Positions 35,568 through 44,047 of a DNA stretch of 64,000 nt are shown piece after piece. Each line of letters opens with the position of its first letter. Position 1 is the first letter of the stretch. The position numbers and the translations under genes were made by a program. The notes beneath the pieces are model-generated. The model was not told the origin of the DNA. It made no database searches and saw nothing but the letters and a program-made list of their open reading frames with translations. Source of the DNA: Polyangiaceae bacterium (GTDB lineage: Bacteria > Myxococcota_A > Polyangia > Polyangiales > Polyangiaceae); assembly GCA_023150915.1 (NCBI GenBank), contig JAKLKA010000020.1, positions 16,710 to 80,709 on the forward strand. The letters run 5' to 3'.

Positions 35568-37544
35568 ATGCGACGCCTGGCGCTTCGCACGACTCAGGTG
35601 TTGGTCGACTTCGCAGTCCTGAGCCTCGCCTTGGTTCTGGCATTCGCTGCGCGCTTCGACGCCAGCTTGGACGACGAGATGCAGAAGCGCCTCGTCTTCG
35701 CGCTCCCGTACATCGTCGGCTTCCAGTACGTGACGCTACTCGCCTTCGGCGTGCCGCGGTTCGTCTGGTCGTACGTGAGCCTGCGCGAAGTCCGAACCAT
35801 CGGTGTAGCGCTGGCCATTTGTGCCGCCATTCTGTTGGGGGCGCGGTTCATCGCGCCGGAATTCATGACCTTCACCGGTCGGGCCCGCTACGCCGCCATC
35901 CCCATCGGCGTGATCGTCATCGACTACGCCCTGGCCTTCCTCGGCATCTCCGGCGTTCGCGCCCTGCGCCGCATCCTCGCCGAACGCAGCAAGGCGCACG
36001 GGCTGCGCCACTCCCAAACCCCCCGAATTCCCACGCTGCTGGTCGGCGCCGGCCAGGCCGGTTCGCTCGTGGCCAAGGAAATCATCTCGCGTCCCGAGCT
36101 GGGGATCGACCCGGTCGGCTTCCTCGACGACGACTCGATGAAGCACGGCATGGCGATCCACGGCGTGAAGGTGCTCGGGCCCATCGATAGCTTGCCGCAG
36201 CAGGCGGCGCTGCGCCGGCCCCACCAGGTGGTGATCTCCATGGCCAGCGCGCCCGGGGACGCGGTCCGCCGGGTGCTGGCGCTGGCCGAGAAGGCCGAGC
36301 TTCCGGTCAAGATCATCCCGGGCATCTACGAGATCCTGGACGGGAAGGTGAACCTCTCCCGGATCCGGAAGGTGTCCATCGAGGACCTTCTGGGGCGCGA
36401 GCCGATCCAGCTCGATCTGGAGGGGATCGAGGGCTTCATCCGTGGCAAGCGCGTGCTGGTCACCGGGGCCGGTGGGTCCATTGGGTCGGAGCTCTGCCGT
36501 CAGATCGTTCGATTCGAGCCCGCGTCGCTCACGCTGGTAGAGCGGAGCGAGTTCCAGCTCTTCGAGATCCATTCCGAGCTGGCGCAGAGCTTCGATGCCG
36601 AGCGGGTGACCCCGCGCATGTGCGACGTGTGCGACAGCAAGCGGCTCGAGCACGTGTTCGAGGCGGACCGGCCCCAGGTCGTCTTCCATGCCGCGGCGCA
36701 CAAGCACGTGCCGATGATGGAGTGGAACCCGGGCGAGGCCGTGAAGAACAACGTGTTCGGTACCCGGAAGGTGGCGGACATGGCGCACCGTTTCGAGGCC
36801 GAGCGCTTCGTGCTCGTGAGCACGGACAAGGCGGTCAATCCGACCTCGATCATGGGCGCGACCAAGCGGGTGGGCGAGATGTACGTCCAGTCGCTGTCGC
36901 AGCGCTCGAAGACGAAGTTCGTGGCCGTGCGCTTCGGGAACGTCCTCGGCTCGGCGGGCTCCGTGATCCCGACCTTCCAGCGGCAGATCGCCGCGGGGGG
37001 GCCGGTCACGGTCACGCACCCCGAGATGGTGCGCTATTTCATGACGATTCCCGAGGCGTGCCAGCTCGTCTTGCAGGCCGGCTCGTTCGGCGGCGGGGGC
37101 GAGATCTTCGTTCTCGACATGGGCACCCCCGTCAAGATCTCGGACCTGGCGCGGGACTTGATTCGTCTGAGTGGCTTCGACCCCGAGTCCGAGATCCGCA
37201 TCGAGTACACCGGGGTGCGCCCGGGCGAGAAGCTCTTCGAAGAGCTCGGGTTCGATGGCGAGAAGATGAACAAGACTCGTCACCCGAAGATCTTCGTCGG
37301 CAAGCTGGCGGCCTATCCGTTCGACGACGTCGAGCGGAACCTCGAGCTCTTGGCCTCGATCACCTCGTGTCAGTCTTCGAACGAGGTGCGGCGGGTGTTG
37401 CGGCGGGTGGTCCCCGAAATGCAGGACGACGCCACCACCTCCGAACCGCCCCCGGTGGCGCCCTCGCAGGGCGCACCCAGCAGCGACGCTCGCCCGCGCG
37501 AGGCCTCGCTGGGTTCAGCGAAGCTCACCGTTCGCACGACCTGA
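35568..37544 (+). CDS. WbpM/CapD-type membrane UDP-sugar 4,6-dehydratase
   Basis: 658 aa with GGGGGAA just upstream of the ATG. The N-terminus has about four membrane helices (to residue 125), then a CoA-binding-like Rossmann domain (LLVGAGQAGSLVAKEI), then the extended SDR domain with TGAGGSIGSE (from about Gly300). The catalytic region reads STDKAVNPTSIMGATKR: Met429 occupies the usual Tyr position with Lys433, the altered triad described for WbpM-type enzymes. It dehydrates UDP-GlcNAc to a 4-keto-6-deoxy sugar, precursor of QuiNAc/FucNAc/bacillosamine. It is the last polysaccharide gene of the left block; codon use appears to become more GC-rich within it. Confidence 0.9.
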   Translation: MRRLALRTTQVLVDFAVLSLALVLAFAARFDASLDDEMQKRLVFALPYIVGFQYVTLLAFGVPRFVWSYVSLREVRTIGVALAICAAILLGARFIAPEFMTFTGRARYAAIPIGVIVIDYALAFLGISGVRALRRILAERSKAHGLRHSQTPRIPTLLVGAGQAGSLVAKEIISRPELGIDPVGFLDDDSMKHGMAIHGVKVLGPIDSLPQQAALRRPHQVVISMASAPGDAVRRVLALAEKAELPVKIIPGIYEILDGKVNLSRIRKVSIEDLLGREPIQLDLEGIEGFIRGKRVLVTGAGGSIGSELCRQIVRFEPASLTLVERSEFQLFEIHSELAQSFDAERVTPRMCDVCDSKRLEHVFEADRPQVVFHAAAHKHVPMMEWNPGEAVKNNVFGTRKVADMAHRFEAERFVLVSTDKAVNPTSIMGATKRVGEMYVQSLSQRSKTKFVAVRFGNVLGSAGSVIPTFQRQIAAGGPVTVTHPEMVRYFMTIPEACQLVLQAGSFGGGGEIFVLDMGTPVKISDLARDLIRLSGFDPESEIRIEYTGVRPGEKLFEELGFDGEKMNKTRHPKIFVGKLAAYPFDDVERNLELLASITSCQSSNEVRRVLRRVVPEMQDDATTSEPPPVAPSQGAPSSDARPREASLGSAKLTVRTT

Positions 37545-37576
37545 GCGCGCACGACCTGAGCGCGCGCCTCCCGAGC

Positions 37577-38752
37577 TCACAGAAACCCATACACCCTCCC
37601 ATCCTGCGATCCGACGACCAGCATGCCGTCGGGGCTGATCGCGGGCGACGACGTGACGGCACCCCCGGTCCGGTGCGACCCCGCGATCTGCCCGCTCGGG
37701 AGGAGGGCGTAGACCGTGCCGTCTTCCGTGCCCACGAACAGGTTGCCCTCGAGGCTCACCGCGGCCGAGCTGCGGATCGGGGCGCCCAGGCGCTGCTTCC
37801 ACAGCACGGCGCCGGCGGGGGAGAGGGCGTAGAGATGCTGGTCGTCGCTGCCCACCACCAGGGTGCCCTGCGGCGTGACGGTCACGCTCGACTGCACCGC
37901 GGCGCCGGTCTGCAGCTTCCAGCGGATGCGGCCGCCGTACACGGCGTAGATCACGCCGTCGTCGGCGCCGAAGACCACCGTGCCGTCGGCCAGCAGGGTG
38001 GGGGTGGTGTGCACGGCAACGCCGGGCTCGAAGCGGCCCAGGACCTTGCCGTCCTTCGCGATCGCGACCACCGCGCGAGCGCTGTTGCCCACGTAGATCT
38101 CGCCCGTGGGGCTCATGCTGGCGGACGAATCGACCGGCGCGCCGGTGTTGGCAGCCCAGGCCAGCTTGCCGTCGGGTCGCACGGCGTGCAGCTTCCGATC
38201 GTTCGACCCGACATAGATCATGCCGTCGGGGCCGATCAGCGGGGACGAGAAGCCGCAGTTGCCCAGCTGGTAGCTCCAGACCAGCTGGCCGCCGTTGATC
38301 GCGTACAGGTGCTTGTCGATGCTGCCGACGTAGACCGTGCCGTTCTGCGTGACCGCGGGCGAGGCCCAGACCGCCGCGAAGGTCGGGAACTTCCAGACCT
38401 GCTGACCGCTGCGGCTCAGCGCGTACACGCCGCCGTCGAGGGAGCCGAAGTAGATGGTACCGTCCACACCGATTGCCGGCGACGAGATGATCGGGCCGCC
38501 GGTGGGGAACGACCACGCCAGCTCGAGCTTCGCGGGGCGCGAGACCTTGGCCTGACCCGTGCGCTGCGGGTCGCCGCGGTGCATGGGCCAGTGGGGCGCC
38601 GAGGCGTCGACGCGCAGCTCTTCGGGCCACTCTGTGACCTGAGGCAGCGCCCAGTCCATGCGCGTCGGCTTGCCGGCACACGCGCCCAGAAAGGCCAGCA
38701 GCGCGGCCGCGTGAACCAAGAGGGGGCGGGGGCGCATCGCGACTGACTTCAT
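37577..38752 (-). CDS. PQQ-like beta-propeller lipoprotein
   Basis: 391 aa from ATG 38752; ATGs at 38782 and 38737 are alternatives. A signal peptide ends in lipobox FLGAC. HWPMHRGDPQRTG opens a propeller of about eight repeats with the recurring pattern (S/G)SPAIGxDGTIYFGSxDGxVYAL, each about 38 residues, as in PQQ-binding/BamB-like domains. BamB-like proteins scaffold outer-membrane assembly, but propellers of this kind are widespread in myxobacterial lipoproteins and need not be BamB. No enzyme motif is seen. Convergent with the 4,6-dehydratase gene, 32 bp apart. Confidence 0.75.
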   Translation of the reverse strand: MKSVAMRPRPLLVHAAALLAFLGACAGKPTRMDWALPQVTEWPEELRVDASAPHWPMHRGDPQRTGQAKVSRPAKLELAWSFPTGGPIISSPAIGVDGTIYFGSLDGGVYALSRSGQQVWKFPTFAAVWASPAVTQNGTVYVGSIDKHLYAINGGQLVWSYQLGNCGFSSPLIGPDGMIYVGSNDRKLHAVRPDGKLAWAANTGAPVDSSASMSPTGEIYVGNSARAVVAIAKDGKVLGRFEPGVAVHTTPTLLADGTVVFGADDGVIYAVYGGRIRWKLQTGAAVQSSVTVTPQGTLVVGSDDQHLYALSPAGAVLWKQRLGAPIRSSAAVSLEGNLFVGTEDGTVYALLPSGQIAGSHRTGGAVTSSPAISPDGMLVVGSQDGRVYGFL

Positions 38753-38795
38753 TAGCGCCCCGGCGCCGCCTGGCAAGCTCACGCCGGCCCGACCC

Positions 38796-39770
38796 TCATT
38801 CCTCTTCGAACACCTCTCCGATGCTCTCCGCCGTGAACAGGCACTCGGCCCAGCGGTCCAGATCGCCGCTGGCTGCGCCCCGCAGACGCTTGGCCACCCC
38901 CGCGGGGACCCTTCCGAACTTCCGCCGCAAGAGGCGAAGCAGGAGCTCGGCCTTGCCCTCGGCTTTACCCTCTGCCTTGCCCTCTGCCTTACCCTGTTCG
39001 ATCAACATCTGCGCGCCGGTCATGAAAGCCTCCTTGGCCCGTTCCCCGAGCTGGTCGAAAAATGGCTGAAGCTGCTCGGGGGGTGCCTCCGTGGCCTGAA
39101 GAATATAGCTGACAATCAGCGCCAGCGCACCGACCCCCGTGGGCGCCTGGAGCACCGCCGTGAAGGCGTCTTGGAATCGCCCCAGCACGCCGAGCACGTC
39201 CTTGGCGCCGCGCACTCGCGTCAAGCACACCAGCGCCGCGCGCCCCAGGGCGCTGAGCAGCTCCGCGCGCAGCGCGTCGTCAGCGGTCTCCGACAGGTCG
39301 ACCACGATGGGCTCGAAGCTCGGCACGTGGGGCTCGAGCTCCGGAAACTCGCCGCGCGGCAGCGCGAGCAGGTCGCGAAGCGCGCGCGCCACCCTCCAGC
39401 CCGTCTTGCTGTGGTGACAGACGATGGGAATGATCGCCGGAAGCATCTGCTCGTACGGCGAAGCGCGCCCGAGCTCCTCCCAGATCCGCAGCATGTAGCC
39501 CAGCAGGCGCAGGGGCATCCTCCGGTCGGGCTTGCTCTGGTGCTCGACCAGCAGGTGCAAGATCGCCGGGCGCCCCGCGAGCTGGACGCTGAACAGCACG
39601 TCGGCGTAACGCGCTTGAAGCGCCGAGTCGACGAGACCGGTGCGCAGCGGCCTCAGCGTGGTCCAATCGATCTGCCTCGCCAGTCGCGCCGGCAGCGCCA
39701 CGCGCAGCAGCCCCTCGGCATGCTCCGGCTCGGAGAAGACGGCGCGGAAGAGGCGGTCGTGCGGTTGCAC
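38796..39770 (-). CDS. Rpn-family PD-(D/E)XK nuclease (recombination-promoting nuclease-like)
   Basis: 324 aa. The N-terminus DRLFRAVFSEPEHAEGLL and the core RYADVLFSVQL...LHLLVEHQSKPD (Asp57, Glu76, Gln78) match the Rpn/Transposase_31 family, whose members nick DNA and promote RecA-independent recombination. Residues about 265-285 are a GKAE repeat (four perfect tetrapeptides, a 12-bp DNA repeat at about 38950-39000), a common linker in this family. Family members are prone to duplication and are usually found in accessory DNA. Here it sits between two lipoprotein genes with no visible partner. Confidence 0.78.
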   Translation of the reverse strand: MQPHDRLFRAVFSEPEHAEGLLRVALPARLARQIDWTTLRPLRTGLVDSALQARYADVLFSVQLAGRPAILHLLVEHQSKPDRRMPLRLLGYMLRIWEELGRASPYEQMLPAIIPIVCHHSKTGWRVARALRDLLALPRGEFPELEPHVPSFEPIVVDLSETADDALRAELLSALGRAALVCLTRVRGAKDVLGVLGRFQDAFTAVLQAPTGVGALALIVSYILQATEAPPEQLQPFFDQLGERAKEAFMTGAQMLIEQGKAEGKAEGKAEGKAELLLRLLRRKFGRVPAGVAKRLRGAASGDLDRWAECLFTAESIGEVFEEE

Positions 39771-39889
39771 CCGCGGGGGCTTCGCAAGCCGCGTGCCGAG
39801 CAGTCAGCTGGGATCTGCCCGCCGAAATCGATCCGTTGCGGGTGGCGAAGCGCGCCCTCGCCATGGCGATCGCCACTTGCAGATGCGCG

Positions 39890-41143
39890 TCACGCCGGCG
39901 GCGGCGGGATCTCCACGATGCCCGTTGGGGCAAACGTGGTGTGCTCCCACTGGCCCACGGCGGCCGAGCCGGCGCCCAGGGGGACGGGCTCGCCGACCAG
40001 CTTGGCGCCGTCCCACTTGAGGCGGAACAGCCCGCTGGCGCCCGCGGCGCCGAACTCCGTGGTCAGCAGCACGTCGCCGATCATCGGCTTGAACTGATCG
40101 GCGGCGGCGCCCAGCAGGTGCGAGGTGCCGAAGTTCACGCCGAAGAAGTTCTCCTTCGGGCCGATGTAGTCGATGTCCTCGACCTTCACGCCGACGTCGT
40201 AGGTCGTGCTCGTGCCGTCGGGCGCGAAGGCGTGCAGCAGGTTCTCGTTTTCGGCCCCCGCGATCAGCTTGCCCGCGATGGGGCCGAAGCGCGCCGGCTT
40301 GTCGGGGACGACCAAAGCGCCCTCGAGGTGAACGCCCGCCGAGGCGATCTTGGTGGGCGTGCCTGCGGCCGTGATGCGCCAGACCTCCCCCGCAGTGGTG
40401 ACCACGCACAAGTCGCCGCCGAAGGTGCCCACGCGATCGACGTAGAGCGAGCCGCGCATCAGCCCGTTGTTGTCCCCGGGCAGATCGACCCAGGGGTTGG
40501 TCACCGCCGCGCCGTTGTTCGAGATGCGCACGATCTGGCCGTCGATGCCGTTGCCCACGAACAGATCGCCGGGCACGAAGCCGCCCGGGTTGCCCGATCG
40601 CGCGGTCGCGATCTTCACCTCTTCGGTCAGCCCCGTCAGGTTCGAGAACTGCTGGTGCTTGCCGTCCTGCTCGATGCGCTCGAAGCCGCTGGGCGTGCCC
40701 GTGGGGTAGTTGACCGAGACCACCACCGACTTGGTGGGCTCGTGATAGTCGATGCCGATGGGACTATTGAACGTGGTCGAGATGGCCGTGAACGTGATCG
40801 CCGGGGGCGCACCGTCGTTGATCGGATCGCTGATGTTCGGCTTGCCGTCGCCGTCGCTGTCGCCGCTGCCCTCGTCCTTGTCCAGCACGCCGTCTTGATC
40901 CGTGTCCTGATCGGGGGGGCCGCCGTCGGGCAGGACCAGGCCGCCACTGCCGCCTCCGCTGCCGCCGCTCGCGGACGATCCGCCGCTGCCGCCGCTGGCG
41001 CTGCTGCCTCCGCTGCCGCCGCTGGCGCTGCTGCCTCCGCTGCCCCCCAGGCTGGGGCCTGCCGTGGCCGCGGGGTCCGCGGAGCACGCGGCGAGGGCTC
41101 CGCAGACCAGTGGAACCACGCTGACCGCGGTGAGCGTCTTCAT
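39890..41143 (-). CDS. Gly/Ser-rich lipoprotein with calcium-type repeats and beta-propeller
   Basis: 417 aa. A signal peptide ends in LAAC (Cys20). A stalk of GGSGGSSAS repeats follows, then an acidic thrombospondin type-3-like segment (DTDQDGVLDKDEG, GDSDGDGKPNISDP) likely to bind calcium. The remaining 290 residues form a propeller-like domain (PIGIDYHEPTKSVVVSV, GDLFVGNGIDGQIVRISN, GGDLCVVTTAGEVWRI). It is probably outer-surface exposed; the ligand is unknown. The 119 bases between it and the Rpn gene contain GGCGATCGCCAC (39865-39876), related to the palindrome at 53941, and nothing else recognised. Confidence 0.72.
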   Translation of the reverse strand: MKTLTAVSVVPLVCGALAACSADPAATAGPSLGGSGGSSASGGSGGSSASGGSGGSSASGGSGGGSGGLVLPDGGPPDQDTDQDGVLDKDEGSGDSDGDGKPNISDPINDGAPPAITFTAISTTFNSPIGIDYHEPTKSVVVSVNYPTGTPSGFERIEQDGKHQQFSNLTGLTEEVKIATARSGNPGGFVPGDLFVGNGIDGQIVRISNNGAAVTNPWVDLPGDNNGLMRGSLYVDRVGTFGGDLCVVTTAGEVWRITAAGTPTKIASAGVHLEGALVVPDKPARFGPIAGKLIAGAENENLLHAFAPDGTSTTYDVGVKVEDIDYIGPKENFFGVNFGTSHLLGAAADQFKPMIGDVLLTTEFGAAGASGLFRLKWDGAKLVGEPVPLGAGSAAVGQWEHTTFAPTGIVEIPPPPA

Positions 41144-41306
41144 GGGTGGCAGTGTAGCGGATCGGTGGCCGGAGGCCGCGCCCGACGCTCAACCCCGCCC
41201 GATCGCTGCCACCTCCCCGCAGAACGCGGCCAGCGCGTCGCGGCCCGCCGCCGCCGAGCTGAACAGCATCAGCCCGTCGACCGCCGGCCACCCGCACTGG
41301 TGGCGC

Positions 41307-41666
41307 TCAGGCCCGCGACAAGTAGTTCTCGGGCACGAACACGTTGCGGATCTTGAACGGGGCGGGGGACTCGACCATCAGCCGCAGGCGCATCTCGAAC
41401 GATCGCGCCGGGAATGGGAAGAACGGCTCGGGGCTGCCGACCTTTGCGACCCACTCGGGCGTGGGCGTTTCCGTCTCGCGACAGAGCGCGCTCACCACTG
41501 CGGCCACGAGCGCCTCGAGACAGCCGGAGGTGGGGAGCGGCTCGGCGACCTGGGCAGCCCGCTCGGCGGGCGGTGCGCGGCGAAAGTCGTCCACGAACTG
41601 ATTGATGAACCGCTGGTACGACTCTCCCGCGGCTTTGGCCCGAGCCAGACATTCGACGGCGGTCAT
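41307..41666 (-). CDS. Hypothetical protein, conserved-looking, unknown function
   Basis: 119 aa from ATG 41666 ([20 protein letters not shown]). The earlier part of the open frame (to 42281) is antisense to the protease gene and not protein-like. Features: a predicted helical N-terminus, a cysteine, and a C-terminal half with [18 protein letters not shown] and [20 protein letters not shown]. The ending resembles small proteins that accompany minimal nucleotidyltransferases in toxin-antitoxin-like pairs, but no nucleotidyltransferase is present here, so that idea is weak. No signal peptide or membrane helix. Confidence 0.5.
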   Translation of the reverse strand: MTAVECLARAKAAGESYQRFINQFVDDFRRAPPAERAAQVAEPLPTSGCLEALVAAVVSALCRETETPTPEWVAKVGSPEPFFPFPARSFEMRLRLMVESPAPFKIRNVFVPENYLSRA

Positions 41667-41778
41667 CACGAATCCGGGAGCTCTTCGAGCAAGAGGCGCG
41701 AACGTCGGGAACACCAGAGCCGGCGACCGCCAGGGCCACCTAAAGCCTTGCCCCGACGCGCCGTTCAACCCTGTTGGC

Positions 41779-42783
41779 ATGGCCTCCGACTTCACACCCT
41801 CTGTCCCCGCGCCGCGGAAGACTCTGTCCGTGGCCCCGATCCTCAGCATCTTCACGCTCCGGCCCAAGGCCCACACCCTACAGCCCCCCGCCGAGGCCGA
41901 CGCGGCAGGCGCCGCGGCCCCGCCTACGCGGCGTCGCGCCCGGGTCGCCCTGTGGGGTCTGGCCGCCGTGCTCACCGGAACCAGCGCGCTGGCGGCGTGG
42001 CACTTCGCGAGGCCGCCCAAGGCGCAGCGCCACCAGGCGCCCGCGGTGTACGTGAATGGCGCACCCAAGGAGAAGGTCTCGAGCCACGGCATGCCCCAGC
42101 GTTGGGGCGCCGGCGGCGTGACCGTGAAGATCGATGCGTCCGTCGAGGCCCTGGGGCCCGGGGCGGTGGCGGCCGTGCAGTCGGGGTTCGGGGCGTGGAT
42201 TGCGTCCGACGCAACGCTGCCCAGCGTGACCTTCGACACCACCAGCGGGCTCGAGCCCAAGCTGAAGCCCGACGGCGTCAACGCCGTGATCTACGCGCCC
42301 ATCGAGATCCCGGGGCACAGGCACGACTTGGCGCTGACCATCACCTTCGTGGACGAGGCCACCGGTCGCATCGCCGAGAGCGACGTGATCATCAACGCCG
42401 ACAAGAAGTACGCCGTGCTCGCGAGCGCGGAGGGTTGCGAAGCCAAATACGACGTCCAGAGCGTGATCGCGCACGAGGTAGGTCACTTCTTCGGCCTCGG
42501 CGAGGACGACGAGGACCCGACCACGACCATGTTCTACAAGACCTCGAGCTGCGACCTGGGCAAGCGTGACCTCGAAGTGCCCGACCGCAGCGTGATGGCG
42601 CAGCTCTATCTGCAGCCCGTGCCCGCCGGCGGCGGCAGCCCCGAGGCCAACGTTGGCAGCGAGGACAAGGCCGGCGGCTGCAGCGTGGCGACGCCCGCAG
42701 GGCGCGGCTCGGAGGGCGGTCTGGGCGTGACCGGCGTGGCCCTTGCGGCGCTTCTGGGGCTGCGACGCCGTCGCGCGCGCTGA
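41779..42783 (+). CDS. Matrixin-like metalloprotease with MYXO-CTERM-like tail
   Basis: 334 aa from ATG 41779; the frame upstream to 41602 overlaps the divergent small gene. One N-terminal membrane segment (about 57-75, [19 protein letters not shown]) follows a cytosolic Arg-rich stretch. Catalytic zinc motif [12 protein letters not shown] (His232, Glu233, His236) is followed by a Met-turn-like TTTMFY. The third zinc-ligand position (242) is Glu followed by Asp243, not the usual His or Asp, which is unusual. The C-terminus [12 protein letters not shown], a Gly/Leu/Val/Ala helix and RRRRAR form a MYXO-CTERM-type sorting tail. Probably a cell-surface protease. Confidence 0.78.
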   Translation: MASDFTPSVPAPRKTLSVAPILSIFTLRPKAHTLQPPAEADAAGAAAPPTRRRARVALWGLAAVLTGTSALAAWHFARPPKAQRHQAPAVYVNGAPKEKVSSHGMPQRWGAGGVTVKIDASVEALGPGAVAAVQSGFGAWIASDATLPSVTFDTTSGLEPKLKPDGVNAVIYAPIEIPGHRHDLALTITFVDEATGRIAESDVIINADKKYAVLASAEGCEAKYDVQSVIAHEVGHFFGLGEDDEDPTTTMFYKTSSCDLGKRDLEVPDRSVMAQLYLQPVPAGGGSPEANVGSEDKAGGCSVATPAGRGSEGGLGVTGVALAALLGLRRRRAR

Positions 42784-42801
42784 GCGCGCCAGCGACGCGC
42801 T

Positions 42802-43992
42802 TCAGTACAGGACCCAGCCGCACAGCGCGGCGCCGAGGGCGAACCCGGCGCCGAGGGCGATGCTGGCCGTTCCCCAGGCGCGCCGGGGCTCCAGCCCCCG
42901 CACGGCACGCAGCGCTTTCTGGAGGTCGTCGTCGCGCGAGTCGTTGCCCGGGTCGTCGCGGCGGTCGTCACGCTCGTCCCAGTCGTAGGTGTATTCCAGG
43001 TCTTCCATCGACGGCATGCGCGGCGCGCGCGGGATGTTCAGGCCGTCGCCCGGATCGCGCGGGGCAACTTGCTCTGCGGGGGCCGGCGGCGCCGGCTTGG
43101 CAACCAGCGGGATGGGCTCACCCGAGGCCTGGGATGCCAGGCGCTGGGGGCGCCGCGATCCGCTGGCATGGAGCGACAGCACGGCCAGAAGTCCGTGAAC
43201 GCTCTGCAGGCGCAGCTCGCGATCGGCGGCGAGCGAAAGCTCGACCGCCGCCGAGATCTCGGCCGGGACGGCGGGCAAGCGTGCGTCGAGGGGCTCGAAG
43301 TTGCCGCTCTGGGCGGCGATCACGATCTGGCGCAGCGAGTCGAACGGGAACGGCGGCTCGCCGGTCAGCATCTCGTAGAGCATGGCGCCCGCGGCGAACA
43401 CGTCCGCCCGCGCGTCGACGTCGCCGCCCGTGGCCTGCTCGGGCGCCATGTAGAGCGGGGTGCCCGCGCCGCCACGGCGCGTGTGCATGCCGCCCTCGGC
43501 GATGCCGAAGTCGAACACCTTGACCACGGGCTGGTCGGGGCGCCGGTGCGAGACGAAGACGTTCGAGGGCTTGAGATCGCAGTGCACGATGCCTTCGCGG
43601 TGCGCCGCTGCGACGGCTTCCAGAACCTGCGCCATCAGCTCGCAGGCATAGGGCAAGGGGAGGGGGCCGCGCCGCTCCAGGATTTCGCTCAGCGTCTCGC
43701 CTTCGAGCAGCTCCATCACGATGAACGGCGTGCCCTCGCGGTCCAGCCCCAGATCGATCATGTCCACCACGTGCGGGTGGGCGACCCGGGCGGTGATGCG
43801 CGCCTCGGTCAGGAAGGCGTCGCGCAGCGAGCCGTCGCGGGCCAGATCGCGGCTCATCACCTTCACCGCCACCTTCTTGCCGACCAACAGGTTCTCGGCC
43901 TCGTAGACCGCGCCCTGGGTCCCCGACCCCAGCACGCGCCCGAGCGCATATTTCCCCCCGAGCACGCGGGGGGCTGACAGAGCGGAAGCCAT
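42802..43992 (-). CDS. Membrane-anchored eukaryote-like serine/threonine kinase
   Basis: 396 aa. Kinase domain at about 14-275: Gly loop LGSGTQGAVYEA, VAVKVMSRDL (Lys44), catalytic loop HCDLKPSNVF, DFG and GTPLYMAPEQ. The HRD arginine is replaced by Cys, making it a non-RD kinase that may not need activation-loop phosphorylation. A Pro/Ala-rich linker with an acidic WDERDDRRDDPGND patch leads to a single C-terminal membrane helix (SIALGAGFALGAALCGWVLY) at the very end, so the kinase is tail-anchored with no periplasmic sensor. Divergent from the aminotransferase at 44048. Confidence 0.9.
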   Translation of the reverse strand: MASALSAPRVLGGKYALGRVLGSGTQGAVYEAENLLVGKKVAVKVMSRDLARDGSLRDAFLTEARITARVAHPHVVDMIDLGLDREGTPFIVMELLEGETLSEILERRGPLPLPYACELMAQVLEAVAAAHREGIVHCDLKPSNVFVSHRRPDQPVVKVFDFGIAEGGMHTRRGGAGTPLYMAPEQATGGDVDARADVFAAGAMLYEMLTGEPPFPFDSLRQIVIAAQSGNFEPLDARLPAVPAEISAAVELSLAADRELRLQSVHGLLAVLSLHASGSRRPQRLASQASGEPIPLVAKPAPPAPAEQVAPRDPGDGLNIPRAPRMPSMEDLEYTYDWDERDDRRDDPGNDSRDDDLQKALRAVRGLEPRRAWGTASIALGAGFALGAALCGWVLY

Positions 43993-44047
43993 GGCCCCCC
44001 CTTGAACGGACGCACCCCGTCGGGCTTTAGGTGGTATCTGAGGCCGC

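Noticed and set aside
37577..38752. Calling the propeller lipoprotein BamB
   Set aside because: Only the generic PQQ-like repeat is visible; neighbours are not Bam or GTPase Der genes, so the specific name is unsupported.
41307..41666. Toxin-antitoxin pair
   Set aside because: The C-terminus resembles partners of minimal nucleotidyltransferases, but no nucleotidyltransferase gene is adjacent, so the pair cannot be supported.
42782..42801. Bidirectional terminator between the protease and kinase genes
   Set aside because: A 6-bp GC stem (AGCGCG/CGCGCT) is present but there is no T-run, and such stems are common in this GC-rich DNA.
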